DNA of 64,000 nt from Limimaricola sp. (GCF_016125575.1 NZ_WGLM01000005.1:248001-312000); one strand, 5' to 3'; positions 40,357-50,119 are shown, numbered from the stretch's first letter. Notes: a model not told the origin generated them from the letters alone. Numbers and translations are program-made.

Positions 40357-40393
40357 CTGCCGGTGCGAAGGATCCTGGGGAGGAGGCCTGCGC

Positions 40394-41887
40394 ATGAACG
40401 GCTCCTCGGGTCTGTTCTTCGACGGGATCGTGAAAAGCTTCGGTGGAACGCAGGCTTTGCGCGGCGTCTCATTGCACGTCAATCGCGGCGAGATTGTTGC
40501 CCTGCTGGGCGAGAATGGCGCCGGTAAATCCACGCTGATCAAGGTGTTGGGCGGCATTCACACGCCGGACAGCGGACAGGTCAGCGTCGATGGCGTGCCC
40601 TACAACCATGTCGCGGGAAAGGTCAGCCAGAAACAGGCCGTGGCCTTCATCCATCAGGACCTTGGCCTGATCGAGTGGATGAGCGTGGCCGAGAACATCG
40701 CGCTGGCCGTGGGCTATGCCCGCAAGCGCGGGATGATCGACTGGCGCGGCACCGAAGAGATCGCGCGGGCCGCACTTGCCCATGTCGAGGCCGATTTCGC
40801 GCCCACGACCCGCGTCGCAAACCTGTCGCGCACCGAGAAATCCTTGGTGGCCATCGCCCGGGCGCTGGCGGTGGAGTGCGATTTCCTCGTGCTGGACGAA
40901 CCCACCGCCAGCCTGCCCGCCGACGAGGTGGAGCGGCTGTTCGCGGCGCTGCGCCCGCTCAAGGCCAAGGGCGTGGGGATGATCTATGTCAGCCACCGGC
41001 TCGACGAGATCTTCCAGATTGCCGACCGCGTCGCGGTGCTGCGCGACGGGCAGATGGTGGGGATGCGCGACATCGCCCATACCAACCCTGAAGATCTTGT
41101 CGGCCTGATCGTCGGCCACAAGGCGCGCGAAATCGCCCGCCCCGTGGCGCAAGCCGGAACCGAGGTGCTGTCCGTCGCCGATTTTCATGCGGGTGCTGCC
41201 GGACCGGTGGACCTGTCGATCCAGCGGGGCGAACTTGTGGGCCTTGTCGGCCTGCGCGGCGCCGGGCACGAGGATGTGGGCCGTGCGCTTTACGGCGTGG
41301 CGCCACACACGGGCCGGGTGTTGCTGGATGGCAAGGTGCCGGACCTGACGTCGCCGCAGGGCGCGATGCGGTCGGGCATCGGGTTCGTCGCGCGCGACCG
41401 GGTGGTCGAATCCGTGGCCCCTGCCCTGACGATTCGCGAAAACATGTTTCTCAACCCCGCGGCCTCGGCCCGCAAGCTGCTCAGCCTGATGTCGCATGGG
41501 CACGAGGACCGGCTGGCGCATGGCCTCGGCACGCGGGTGGGCCTTGCCCCCAATGACCCGACACTGGCGATCGAGGCGCTGTCGGGCGGCAACCAGCAGA
41601 AGATCGTCGTCGGTCGCTGGCTGGATACCGGGCGGCGGTTCCTGATTGCCGAGGATCCCACGGCGGGCGTCGACGTGGGCGCCAAGGCCGAGATCTACCA
41701 CCTGCTTTACGGCGCGCTGGCCTCGGGCATGGGCGTGCTGGTGGTGTCCACCGATTTCGAGGAGGTGGCCAATATCTGCCACCGCGCCATCGTCTTTAGC
41801 CGGGGCCGCGTGGTGGCCGAACTGTCGGGCGTGGGCCTGTCGACCGAATCGCTCATTCAGGCCGCGTCGGCCGGGGAGGCTGCATGA
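40394..41887 (+). CDS. ribose-type sugar ABC transporter ATP-binding protein (two NBDs)
   Basis: A 497-residue double-ATPase of the RbsA/XylG class. NBD1 has Walker A GENGAGKST near residue 41, a Walker B ending LVLDEPTASL, and a degenerate signature (LSRTEKS). NBD2 lacks a canonical Walker A (GLRGAGHEDVG), as is common in this class, but has the signature LSGGNQQK and AEDPTAGVD. It energises import of the sugar or sugar acid used by the cassette. Its ATG follows a GGAGG by nine bases; its stop overlaps the permease start (ATGA). Confidence 0.9.
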   Translation: MNGSSGLFFDGIVKSFGGTQALRGVSLHVNRGEIVALLGENGAGKSTLIKVLGGIHTPDSGQVSVDGVPYNHVAGKVSQKQAVAFIHQDLGLIEWMSVAENIALAVGYARKRGMIDWRGTEEIARAALAHVEADFAPTTRVANLSRTEKSLVAIARALAVECDFLVLDEPTASLPADEVERLFAALRPLKAKGVGMIYVSHRLDEIFQIADRVAVLRDGQMVGMRDIAHTNPEDLVGLIVGHKAREIARPVAQAGTEVLSVADFHAGAAGPVDLSIQRGELVGLVGLRGAGHEDVGRALYGVAPHTGRVLLDGKVPDLTSPQGAMRSGIGFVARDRVVESVAPALTIRENMFLNPAASARKLLSLMSHGHEDRLAHGLGTRVGLAPNDPTLAIEALSGGNQQKIVVGRWLDTGRRFLIAEDPTAGVDVGAKAEIYHLLYGALASGMGVLVVSTDFEEVANICHRAIVFSRGRVVAELSGVGLSTESLIQAASAGEAA

Positions 41888-42906
41888 ACAGTATCGAATC
41901 GAACGCGCTGGAGCCCACGAAGGACGAACTGGCCCAACTTGGCCTTGCCCAGCGGCTGATCCGGCTGGCCCCGGTCTATGGCCTCGTCATCCTGATGGTG
42001 GCGCTGATCGTGATCTTTTCGGTTCTCTTGCCCAATACCTTCCCGACGCTGCTGAACCTGCGCGCGATCATCTCGGACAAGTCGATCATCGCGCTGCTGT
42101 CACTGGCGGCGATGATCCCGATGGTCGCGGGCCGGATCGACCTGACGGTGGGCTACGGCATCGTGCTGTGGCACATCCTCGCGATCAGCCTGCAGACGAT
42201 GTACGGCTTTCCCTGGCCGCTGGCAGTGCTGACGGTGCTGGTGCTGGGGGCCTTTACCGGCGTGCTGAACGGCTTTCTGGTGGAGATCGCCAAGATCGAC
42301 GCCTTCATCGCCACGCTGGGCACGGGCACGGTGCTTTATGCGCTGGCGCTGTGGCATACCGGCGGACGGCAGGTGGTGGGGATGCTGCCGCAGGGGTTCT
42401 ATGCCCTCAACGGCACCTTCGTCTTCGGCCTGCCAATCACCGGCTACTACGTGCTGACGATCACCGTGATCCTCTGGATCATCCTCGAATATTCGCCCAT
42501 CGGCCGTTACCTCTACGCCATCGGCGCCAACCCCAAGGCGGCCGAGCTGAACGGCATTCCGACGCGCAAGTTCGTCGTCGGCGCCTTCGTCACGTCAGGC
42601 ACACTGACCGCGCTGACGGGTGTGCTGCTGGCCTCGAAGCTGCGGATCGGGCAGGCGAGCGTCGGGCTGGAATACCTGCTGCCGGCGCTGGTCGGTGCCT
42701 TCCTGGGCTCCACCACGATCAAGCCGGGGCGCGTCAACGTCTGGGGCACCATCGTGGGCGTGATGATCCTTGCCGTCGGCATTTCCGGCATCCAGCAATT
42801 CGGCGGATCGTTCTGGGTCGAGCCGATGTTCAACGGCCTGACCCTGCTCATCGCCATCGGCATCGCGGGCTATGCCCAACGCAAGAAGGGCGCGGCCCGC
42901 AAGTGA
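41884..42906 (+). CDS. ribose-type sugar ABC transporter permease
   Basis: A 340-residue inner-membrane permease of the RbsC/BPD_transp_2 family with eight to ten hydrophobic helices. AMIPMVAGRIDLTVGYG near residue 75 replaces the usual GGIDLSVG motif, and GANPKAAELNGIP is the conserved cytoplasmic coupling segment. It forms the pore with the ATPase encoded upstream (four-base overlap) and the binding protein encoded 29 bp downstream. Confidence 0.9.
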   Translation: MNSIESNALEPTKDELAQLGLAQRLIRLAPVYGLVILMVALIVIFSVLLPNTFPTLLNLRAIISDKSIIALLSLAAMIPMVAGRIDLTVGYGIVLWHILAISLQTMYGFPWPLAVLTVLVLGAFTGVLNGFLVEIAKIDAFIATLGTGTVLYALALWHTGGRQVVGMLPQGFYALNGTFVFGLPITGYYVLTITVILWIILEYSPIGRYLYAIGANPKAAELNGIPTRKFVVGAFVTSGTLTALTGVLLASKLRIGQASVGLEYLLPALVGAFLGSTTIKPGRVNVWGTIVGVMILAVGISGIQQFGGSFWVEPMFNGLTLLIAIGIAGYAQRKKGAARK

Positions 42907-42935
42907 AACGACAGCATCAACGGGAGGAACCAACC

Positions 42936-44030
42936 ATGCTGAACAGACGCCATTTCATGACCAGTGTCGGCGCGATCATCGTCGCCGGCCCGGCACTGGC
43001 CGACGCGATGTCGGACGCACAGGCCGATATCGCCAAGTATGCCGGCAAGGCGACCGCTTGGGACGGGCCCACTACCGGCCCGAAGGCCGCCGAGGGCAAA
43101 ACCATCGTCGTGCTCGCTGCCGACATGAAGAACGGCGGTATCCTTGGCGTGACCAACGGCGTGCAGGAGGCCGCGGCCAAAATCGGCTGGACGGTGCGCG
43201 TGCTGGACGGCGCGGGCTCGGTGCAAAGCCGCACCGCCGCCTTCGGCCAGGCAATGGCGCTGCAGCCGGACGGCATCATCATCAACGGCTTTGACGCGGT
43301 CGAACAGCAGGCCGCGCTGGAACAGGCGCAGGCCGCCAAGATCCCGATGGTCAGCTGGCACGGCGGCCCGGTCATTGGCGCCAACCCCGGCAACGGCATC
43401 TTCGTCAACGTCTCGACCGACGCGATGCAGGTGTCCAAGGTCGCGGCCGAATGGGCCTATGTCGATGCCGGCGGCAAGCCCGGCGTGGTGATCTTCACCG
43501 ATTCGACCTACCAGATCGCCATCGCCAAGGCTGACAAGATCAAGGAAACGATCGAGGCGCTGGGCGGCACCGTGCTGGAATATGTCGACACGCCGATCGC
43601 CGACACGTCCAACCGGATGCCGACGCTGACCACGGCGCTACTGCAGAAATACGGCGCAAGCTGGACGCATAGCCTCGCCATCAACGACATCTACTTCGAC
43701 TTCATGGGGCCGAGTCTTGCCGCCGCGGGCATTCCCGGCGACGGCGCACCCAAGGCGGTGGCCGCCGGTGACGGCTCGGAAAGTGCCTATCAGCGTATCC
43801 GCACCGGCCAGTACCAGGCAGTGACAGTGGCAGAGCCGCTGAACCTGCAGGGCTGGCAGCTTGTCGACGAGATGAACCGCGCGATCCAGGGTGAGGCCGC
43901 ATCGGGCTACATGTCGCCGCTGCACGTGGTGACGCAGGCCAACGTGCAGTTCGATGGCGGGGACAAGAACACCTTCGATCCCGACAACGGCTATCGCGAC
44001 GAATACGCCAAGATCTGGGGCAAGGCGTAA
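42936..44030 (+). CDS. sugar ABC transporter substrate-binding protein
   Basis: A 364-residue periplasmic-binding protein of the Peripla_BP_4 family. The N-terminus LNRRHFMTSVGAIIVAG is twin-arginine-like, with cleavage after ALA near residue 23, so export may be by Tat. The body has GKTIVVLAADMKNGG and QPDGIIINGFDAVEQQ, typical of ribose/xylose-type binding proteins. GGGAGG lies upstream of the ATG. The ligand is probably a sugar acid or lactone, inferred from the catabolic neighbours. A GC-rich hairpin follows the stop. Confidence 0.88.
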   Translation: MLNRRHFMTSVGAIIVAGPALADAMSDAQADIAKYAGKATAWDGPTTGPKAAEGKTIVVLAADMKNGGILGVTNGVQEAAAKIGWTVRVLDGAGSVQSRTAAFGQAMALQPDGIIINGFDAVEQQAALEQAQAAKIPMVSWHGGPVIGANPGNGIFVNVSTDAMQVSKVAAEWAYVDAGGKPGVVIFTDSTYQIAIAKADKIKETIEALGGTVLEYVDTPIADTSNRMPTLTTALLQKYGASWTHSLAINDIYFDFMGPSLAAAGIPGDGAPKAVAAGDGSESAYQRIRTGQYQAVTVAEPLNLQGWQLVDEMNRAIQGEAASGYMSPLHVVTQANVQFDGGDKNTFDPDNGYRDEYAKIWGKA

Positions 44031-44037
44031 AACCAAG

Positions 44038-44063
44038 GGGGCCGTCCGTCCGCGGGCGGCCCC
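44038..44063. terminator. GC-rich hairpin between convergent operons
   Basis: GGGGCCGTCCG and CGGGCGGCCCC pair over 11 bp (one G-U) around a TCCG loop. No T run is present on either strand. It sits between the convergent binding-protein and phoB stop codons and may act as a weak bidirectional terminator or transcript stabiliser. Confidence 0.55.
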
Positions 44064-44072
44064 TGCCCTGTC

Positions 44073-44762
44073 CTACCCCAGCGCGTAGCCGGCGCCGCGC
44101 ACCGTGCGCAGCGGATCGGACCCGCCATGGCTGGTCAGCACCTTACGCAACCGGCCGACATGCACGTCCACCGTGCGCGTGTCGACGTAGATGTCGCGGC
44201 CCCAGACGCGGTCGAGCAATTGATCGCGCGACCAAACCCGGCCCGGCTTTTCCATCAGCGTCGACAGCAGCCGAAACTCGGTCGGTCCCAGTTTCAGCGT
44301 CTCGCCCGCGCGGGTCACGCGGTGGGTTTCGGAATCGAGCGTGATGTCCTCGAACGTCAGCACCTCGCCTACCGTCGAGGGGCGCACGCGGCGCAACTGG
44401 CTGCGCACGCGCGCCATCAGCTCGCTGACCGAATAAGGCTTGACCACGTAGTCATCCGCGCCGGTTTCCAGCCCGCGAACCTTGTCCACTTCTTCGGAGC
44501 GGGCCGAGAGCATGATGATGGCCAAACCCTTTGTATCGGGCCGCATTTTCAGCTGCCGGCACACCTCGATGCCAGAGACGTTGGGCAGCATCCAATCAAG
44601 CACCATGACATCGGGGCGGTCTTCCTCGACCATCATCAGCGCCTCTTCGCCATTGGCCGCGGTCGAGGTGCGGAACCCCTCGGCGCCAAGGTTGTAGGCC
44701 AGAACCTCGCGCTGCGCGGGTTCGTCCTCGACGATCAGGACATGGGGTTGCGCCGCGGCCAT
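44073..44762 (-). CDS. phoB: phosphate regulon response regulator
   Basis: A 229-residue OmpR-class response regulator. The receiver domain has the acidic pocket VEDE at 11-14, phosphorylated Asp56 (VLDWMLP), and Lys in YVVKPYS. The winged-helix DNA-binding domain has RVWSRDQLLDRVWGRDIYVD and TVDVHVGRLRKVL. It is the last gene of a phoR-pstSCAB-phoU-phoB set and should bind the Pho box upstream of pstS. It starts two bases after the phoU stop. Confidence 0.96.
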   Translation of the reverse strand: MAAAQPHVLIVEDEPAQREVLAYNLGAEGFRTSTAANGEEALMMVEEDRPDVMVLDWMLPNVSGIEVCRQLKMRPDTKGLAIIMLSARSEEVDKVRGLETGADDYVVKPYSVSELMARVRSQLRRVRPSTVGEVLTFEDITLDSETHRVTRAGETLKLGPTEFRLLSTLMEKPGRVWSRDQLLDRVWGRDIYVDTRTVDVHVGRLRKVLTSHGGSDPLRTVRGAGYALG

Positions 44763-44764
44763 CG

Positions 44765-45475
44765 TCAGGGTGCCTCCGTGATGAACGACGTGTCATCACC
44801 CTTCTGCCGCGCCTCTTCAGGCATCTTGCCGGTGACAAGGTAGATCACCTGCTCGGCCATGTTGGTGACCAGATCGCCCATCCGCTCAATGTTCTTGGCC
44901 ATGAAATGCAGGTGCATGCACGGCGTGATGTTGCGCGGATCTTCCATCATGAAGGTCAGGAATTCGCGGAAGAGCGCGTTATACATCTGGTCGACATCGT
45001 GATCGCGCTGGCGCACGTCCTCGGCCAGCGCCGCGTCCCGCTGCACGAAGGCGTCAAGCGTGTCCTTGAGCATTCCCTGCACCTCGCGCGCCATCCGGCG
45101 CAGTGCTGTATCGGCGCCGCTGATCGGCCGCATCTCGGCCAGAACACTGGTGCGCTTGGCGATGTTCTTGGCGTAGTCGCCGACCCTTTCGAGGCTGCCC
45201 GAAATCCGCAACACCGTCAGCACCGTGCGCAGGTCGCGCGAGACCGGCGCGCGCAGCGCTATCGTGCGGGCGGCTTCCTCGTTGATCTTTTCCTCAAGCG
45301 CGTCGATGGCGCGGTCGCCCTGGCGCACCTTGTCGGCAAGTTCCAGATCACGTGTTTCCAGTGATTGCGCACCATCAAGGATGGCGGCCTCAACCAGCCC
45401 CCCCATCTTCATCAAGAGGGCCTGGATCGCTTCGAGATCCCTGTCGAAGGCGGCTGCGATGTGTTGGTCGTTCAT
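44765..45475 (-). CDS. phoU: phosphate signalling protein PhoU
   Basis: A 236-residue all-helical protein with two PhoU repeats, the first around MKMGGLVEAAILDGAQSLE and the second around VQGMLKDTLDAFVQRD. The conserved E/DxxxD metal-binding residues recur (RVGDYAKNIAK and RMGDLVTNMAEQ). PhoU links Pst transport state to PhoR and keeps the regulon off when phosphate is plentiful. It lies between pstB and phoB with short gaps, which supports one transcript. Confidence 0.95.
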   Translation of the reverse strand: MNDQHIAAAFDRDLEAIQALLMKMGGLVEAAILDGAQSLETRDLELADKVRQGDRAIDALEEKINEEAARTIALRAPVSRDLRTVLTVLRISGSLERVGDYAKNIAKRTSVLAEMRPISGADTALRRMAREVQGMLKDTLDAFVQRDAALAEDVRQRDHDVDQMYNALFREFLTFMMEDPRNITPCMHLHFMAKNIERMGDLVTNMAEQVIYLVTGKMPEEARQKGDDTSFITEAP

Positions 45476-45484
45476 GTGCGCTCC

Positions 45485-46282
45485 TTACCCGATACGTCCC
45501 GAAATATAGCTTTCGGTCCGGGGATCGGCGGGGTTGGTAAAGATCTTGCCCGTTTCGCCGAATTCGACAAGTTGGCCAAGGTGGAAGAAGGCGGTTTTCT
45601 GGCTGACTCTGGCCGCCTGTTGCATGGAATGGGTCACGATGACCACAGAGAAGCTTTGCCGCAACTCGTCGATCAGTTCCTCGACCTGTGCTGTCGCGAT
45701 CGGGTCAAGCGCGGAACATGGCTCGTCCATCAGCAGCACTTCCGGCGCGGTGGCAACTGCGCGGGCGATGCACAGGCGCTGCTGCTGGCCACCCGACAGC
45801 CCGGTCCCCGGCTGATCCAGCCGATCCTTGGCCTCGTTCCACAGGGCCGCGCGGCGCAGTGACGTCTCGACGATCTCGTCAAGGTCGGCCCGCGAACGGG
45901 CCATGCCGTGAATGCGCGGTCCGTAGGCCACATTTTCGTAAATCGACTTGGGGAACGGGTTGGGCTTCTGGAACACCATCCCGACCTTGGCGCGTAATTG
46001 CACCGGGTCGACCTTGGCGTCGTAGATATCCTCACCGTCCATGGCGATCCGCCCCTCGACACGACAACCTTCGATCGTGTCGTTCATCCGGTTCAGGCAT
46101 CGCAGGAAGGTCGACTTGCCACAACCCGACGGCCCGATGAAAGCGGTCACGGTCTTGTCGGCAATATCGACGTTGACGTCGCGGATGGCATGGGTGTCGC
46201 CATAATAAACCTGGCAATTGCGGGCCGAAATCTTGGTGTCGGTCATGTGAATGTCTCGTTCCGTCAGGTGCATATCAAGCAT
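45485..46282 (-). CDS. pstB: phosphate ABC transporter ATP-binding protein
   Basis: A 265-residue ATPase with Walker [11 protein letters not shown] near residue 47, [14 protein letters not shown] as in PstB proteins, signature [15 protein letters not shown], and Walker [14 protein letters not shown] use the first ATG because GGAAGA lies five bases upstream and alphaproteobacterial PstB proteins often carry a short N-terminal extension; an internal ATG twelve codons later is the alternative. It energises PstSCA. Confidence 0.95.
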   Translation of the reverse strand: MLDMHLTERDIHMTDTKISARNCQVYYGDTHAIRDVNVDIADKTVTAFIGPSGCGKSTFLRCLNRMNDTIEGCRVEGRIAMDGEDIYDAKVDPVQLRAKVGMVFQKPNPFPKSIYENVAYGPRIHGMARSRADLDEIVETSLRRAALWNEAKDRLDQPGTGLSGGQQQRLCIARAVATAPEVLLMDEPCSALDPIATAQVEELIDELRQSFSVVIVTHSMQQAARVSQKTAFFHLGQLVEFGETGKIFTNPADPRTESYISGRIG

Positions 46283-46308
46283 GGAAATCTTCCGTCAAAA
46301 ATCCGATG

Positions 46309-47664
46309 TCACCAGCGCCGCTCGAACCGCCGCCGCAGGATGATCGCCACGGCGTTCATCGTCAGCAAGAAGACGAGAAGCGCGATAATCGCGCCTGACG
46401 CGCGCTCGACAAAGGCCGGGTCAGCGCGCTGGGTCCAGTTGTAAACCTGCACCGGCAGCGCGGTCGAGGGGTCGCCGAAAAGCCCGGTCGAGCTGGAGAA
46501 GGCCGACGGGTAATCCCGCACGAAAGCCACCATCCCGATCAGCAGCAGCGGCGCGGTTTCCCCCAGCGCCTGCGCAAGGCCAATGATGGTGCCGGTCAGG
46601 ATGCCCGGTGCGGCCAGCGGCAAGACGTGGTGAAAGACCGACTGCATTTTCGAGGCACCCACGCCAAGCGCCGCGTCGCGGATCGAGGGCGGCACCGATT
46701 TCAACGCGGCGCGGGTCGAGATGATGATGGTGGGCAGCGTCATCAGCGTCAGCACCAGCCCGCCCACCAAAGGCGAGGATTGCCGCAGCCCCATGAAGTT
46801 GATGAAGATCGCCAACCCCAAGATGCCGAACACGATCGACGGCACTGCGGCGAGGTTGGAGATGTTTACCTCGATCACGTCGGTAAAGCGGTTCTTCGGT
46901 GCAAATTCCTCAAGGTAGATCGCGGCGGCCACGCCCAGAGGCAGCGCCATCACCAGCACCACGATCATCATGTAAAGCGAGCCGAGGATCGCCACACCCA
47001 GCCCGGCCGCCTCGGGCCGCTGGTCGGAGGCATCGGGCGCCGTCAGGAAAGCCCAGTTCAGCCGCGTGACCATCACGCCGGCATCCTTCAGCGCCTGCGC
47101 CACGCGCAGCGCCTCGGGCGAGGTATTGGCATCCAGCGCGGCGCTTTCCATCGTCACGCGGCCCTTGAAGAACCCGTCGATCCGGCCAGAGGCCAGCACG
47201 TCGATGACATGCGGACTGCCGATCAGCGACGGATCGGCCAAAACTTGATTGCGCAGCGTCGCGGGCGCCTCTTTCGAGATCAGGTCGCCCATGTCCTTGG
47301 CCGAGAGCGTGGTCGTAACCCCCAACGCGTCGAGTTTGGCCGCCAGCGCCTGTTGCAGCAACGGTGCATAAGCCAGGGTAAAGACCTTGGACATCTCGGC
47401 CGGGTCGCGGTTGCCCTTGGGGTCAAGCTTGGCGGCGGGCAGGTTTACCTCCAGCTGCAGGTAGGTCTGCTTGTAGGCACTCAGCCCGGCGGCCAGCACC
47501 GAGGTCAACAACAGGATCAGCGCCGCCATGGCGATGCCGATCGCGGCCAGCCCGTAGGCGCGGAACCGTCGCTCGGCCGCGTTGCGCCGCTTCGTGCGGG
47601 CATCCTGCACGAGGATCGAGCGCGCCGGTCCGGACCGCGCAGGGTCGACGGAGACCTCGGTCAT
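46309..47664 (-). CDS. pstA: phosphate ABC transporter permease PstA
   Basis: A 451-residue membrane permease. An N-terminal helix (GLAAIGIAMAALILLLTSVL) is followed by a large periplasmic segment of about 150 residues, and then by the conserved BPD_transp_1 domain with the EAA-type loop DAALGVGASKMQSVFHHVLP. The long N-terminal insertion makes it larger than enterobacterial PstA but is common in alphaproteobacteria. Its start overlaps the pstC stop by four bases. Confidence 0.93.
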   Translation of the reverse strand: MTEVSVDPARSGPARSILVQDARTKRRNAAERRFRAYGLAAIGIAMAALILLLTSVLAAGLSAYKQTYLQLEVNLPAAKLDPKGNRDPAEMSKVFTLAYAPLLQQALAAKLDALGVTTTLSAKDMGDLISKEAPATLRNQVLADPSLIGSPHVIDVLASGRIDGFFKGRVTMESAALDANTSPEALRVAQALKDAGVMVTRLNWAFLTAPDASDQRPEAAGLGVAILGSLYMMIVVLVMALPLGVAAAIYLEEFAPKNRFTDVIEVNISNLAAVPSIVFGILGLAIFINFMGLRQSSPLVGGLVLTLMTLPTIIISTRAALKSVPPSIRDAALGVGASKMQSVFHHVLPLAAPGILTGTIIGLAQALGETAPLLLIGMVAFVRDYPSAFSSSTGLFGDPSTALPVQVYNWTQRADPAFVERASGAIIALLVFLLTMNAVAIILRRRFERRW

Positions 47665-48887
47665 TCGTATTGCTCCCGGTAGCGGCGCACGATGTAAAGC
47701 GCGAGGATGTTCAGCCCCAGCGTGATGACGAAGAGCGTCAGGCCAAGCGCAAAGGCCACCAGCGTTTCGGGGCTGTTGAAATCGGTATCGCCGGTCAACT
47801 GGCTGACGATCTTGACGGTGATCGTCGTCATCGCCTCGAAGGGGTTGAGCGACAGGCGCGCCGCCGCCCCTGCCCCCAGTACAACGATCATCGTCTCGCC
47901 AATGGCGCGGCTGGCGGCCAGCAGTACCGCGCCGACGATGCCCGGCAGCGCCGCGGGCAGCACCACCTTGCGGATCGTTTCGGACTGGGTGGCGCCAAGG
48001 CCATAGCTGCCGTCGCGCATGGATTGCGGCACCGCGTTGATGATGTCGTCCGACAGCGAACTGACGAAGGGGATCAGCATGATCGCCATCACCAGCGCCG
48101 CCGTCAGCACCGAGGACGCGCTGTCACCCAGGCCGGTGGGACGCGCGATGACATCGCGCAAGAGCGGGCCGACGGTGACCAGCGCGAAAAGGCCGTAGAC
48201 GATGGTGGGAATGCCCGCCAGAAGCTCGATCACCGGCTTGGCCACGGCCCGCAAGCGCGGCCCGGCATATTCCGACAGGTAGATCGCCGCGAAAAGGCCC
48301 ACCGGCACCGCGAAAAGCAGCGCGAGAAAACTGATGTAAAGCGTGCCCCAGATCAGCGGCAGGATGCCCAGTTGGGAATCGCCGCGGAAGTTGGGCTGCC
48401 AGACCAGCGACAGGAAGAAATCGGTCCAGCTGTAGGAACTGAAGAAGCTGATCGTCTCGGCCAGCAGCGACAGGACGATCCCCAGCGTGGTCAGGATCGC
48501 GATGGTCGAGGCGGCGATCAGCAGGCCGATGATCCAGCGCTCGGCGGCGATGCGGGCGCGGAATTGGTCCGTGATGCGCATCAGCGCCAAGGCCCCGCCC
48601 AGCAGCGCCGCGCCGATGATCACGGCCGGAAAGGTCAGCGCCGAGCCGGGGACCAGAACGGTGCTGCCAGAGGTCTCGGTCACGCGGATGGCCAGCAGCC
48701 ATGTCAGCATCACACCGAGGCCCGGCAGCAACGTTGCCAGAGCGGCGTTCAGCGCATGGTGCTTCGGCAGGGCAACAAGGCTCCGGACATCGCCCCCGGC
48801 GACGGCGCGGGCGCGGGCAAGGCCGGCGGCATAGGCCAGCGCGGCGAGGGCAAGCACGGCAAGGAACGGAAATGTCACGGAGATCAC
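47661..48887 (-). CDS. pstC: phosphate ABC transporter permease PstC
   Basis: A 408-residue permease with about eight hydrophobic helices. The N-terminal part (helices in the first 90 residues) is longer than in E. coli PstC. The conserved cytoplasmic loop DGSYGLGATQSETIRKVVLP and the pore-forming LLAGIPTIVYGLFALV are present. It pairs with PstA. The gap to the upstream pstS start is 93 bp and contains no obvious terminator. Confidence 0.93.
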   Translation of the reverse strand: MISVTFPFLAVLALAALAYAAGLARARAVAGGDVRSLVALPKHHALNAALATLLPGLGVMLTWLLAIRVTETSGSTVLVPGSALTFPAVIIGAALLGGALALMRITDQFRARIAAERWIIGLLIAASTIAILTTLGIVLSLLAETISFFSSYSWTDFFLSLVWQPNFRGDSQLGILPLIWGTLYISFLALLFAVPVGLFAAIYLSEYAGPRLRAVAKPVIELLAGIPTIVYGLFALVTVGPLLRDVIARPTGLGDSASSVLTAALVMAIMLIPFVSSLSDDIINAVPQSMRDGSYGLGATQSETIRKVVLPAALPGIVGAVLLAASRAIGETMIVVLGAGAAARLSLNPFEAMTTITVKIVSQLTGDTDFNSPETLVAFALGLTLFVITLGLNILALYIVRRYREQYE

Positions 48888-48980
48888 GGGACGGGCAACC
48901 TTGAAGTGGGATACGCTACACGATGCGGATACGGGCGGCGGCCATGACGGCCCCCGCCCGCGTTTCGTTCCGGTGTGACC

Positions 48981-50003
48981 TTACTGGTCCATCACCTTGT
49001 CGGCGGCGACATCGGCCTGCGTCTGCGCCAGTTCCGGGTCGGCGACGAGGCCATACTGCGCCAGCGGGCCATCGGGGCCGGCCATCTGGTCGGACACGAA
49101 GAAGTCGATGTAGTCCTGCAGGCCGGGGACCACGCCGAAGTGCTGCGTCTTGACATAGAAATAGAGCGGACGCGACACCGGGTAGCTGCCATCGGCGATG
49201 GTCGCGGTCGAGGGGGTGATCCCGCTCATCGTGGCGACGCGCAGCTTGTCGGTGTTGTTCTCGTAAAAGGCCAGGCCGAACACGCCCATGCCGTTCTTGT
49301 CGGCGGCCAGACGGGCCAGCGTTTCGGTGTAGTCGCCGTCGATGTCCACGGCGCGGCCGTCAGTACGGATCGCGATGCAGGCCTTGGCGTCGCCATTGGC
49401 GGCCTTGAACGCCTCTTCGGCGCCCGAGGATTTGCAGCCCGCTTCCAGCACGTTGACTTCGAAGACTTCGCGCGTGCCGTGCTTGGTGCCGGGGATGAAG
49501 GCCTGGATCGGCTGGTCGGGCAGCGCCGGGTTGACGTCATGCCAGCTCATGTAGGGGTTCGCGACGATCTTGCCGTCGACGACGACGTTGGCGGCCAGCG
49601 CCTTGAACCAGTCCTCGGGGGTGAAGGCAAACTCGGGGCCGTTGATGTCGGAGGCAAAGACGATGCCGTCATAGCCGATGCGGACCTGCATGATGCCCTT
49701 GACGCCCGCGGCGTGGCAGTCGTCGATCTCGCTTTGCTTGATCGCGCGGCTGGCATTGGCGATGTCGATGGTGTCTTCGCCCACGCCCGAGCAGAACATC
49801 TTGATGCCCGCGCCCGAACCGCCCGATTCGACGACCGGCGTGGGATACTGGGTGAAGTTCTCGCCGAAGGCCTCGGCCACGATGGTGGCATAGGGCAGAA
49901 CGGTCGAAGAACCTGCAATATGAACATTGTCACGCGCCATGGCAGCGGTGGCGGAAATGGCAACGATCGCCATGCCCGAGGCGGTCAGTTTGAGAAACGA
50001 CAT
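48981..50003 (-). CDS. pstS: phosphate ABC transporter substrate-binding protein
   Basis: A 340-residue periplasmic phosphate-binding protein with a Sec signal peptide ending ATAAMA (about residue 23). Phosphate-site motifs are IAGSSTVLPYA at the start of the mature protein, ESGGSGAGIKMFCSG and NASRAIKQSE. It closely resembles the large PstS type of alphaproteobacteria. A three-repeat Pho box lies about 90 bp upstream, so expression should rise strongly during phosphate starvation. Confidence 0.95.
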   Translation of the reverse strand: MSFLKLTASGMAIVAISATAAMARDNVHIAGSSTVLPYATIVAEAFGENFTQYPTPVVESGGSGAGIKMFCSGVGEDTIDIANASRAIKQSEIDDCHAAGVKGIMQVRIGYDGIVFASDINGPEFAFTPEDWFKALAANVVVDGKIVANPYMSWHDVNPALPDQPIQAFIPGTKHGTREVFEVNVLEAGCKSSGAEEAFKAANGDAKACIAIRTDGRAVDIDGDYTETLARLAADKNGMGVFGLAFYENNTDKLRVATMSGITPSTATIADGSYPVSRPLYFYVKTQHFGVVPGLQDYIDFFVSDQMAGPDGPLAQYGLVADPELAQTQADVAADKVMDQ

Positions 50004-50090
50004 TGAAAACTCCTGAGTGTCATACCAACACGCCGCACCAGAATACGTGCGGGCGATGGACCCCGGTCTAGAAGGGGGCGGACTCTCTTT

Positions 50091-50119
50091 CGTGACAATC
50101 TCGTAACAGTCTTATGACA
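50091..50119 (-). promoter_or_regulatory. Pho box upstream of pstS (three 11-bp-spaced repeats)
   Basis: Read on the reverse strand, TGTCATA, TGTTACG and TGTCACG occur at exactly 11-bp intervals, each followed by a 4-base A-rich spacer. This matches the PhoB recognition pattern of direct repeats. The first repeat covers the phoR stop codon. Confidence 0.88.
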
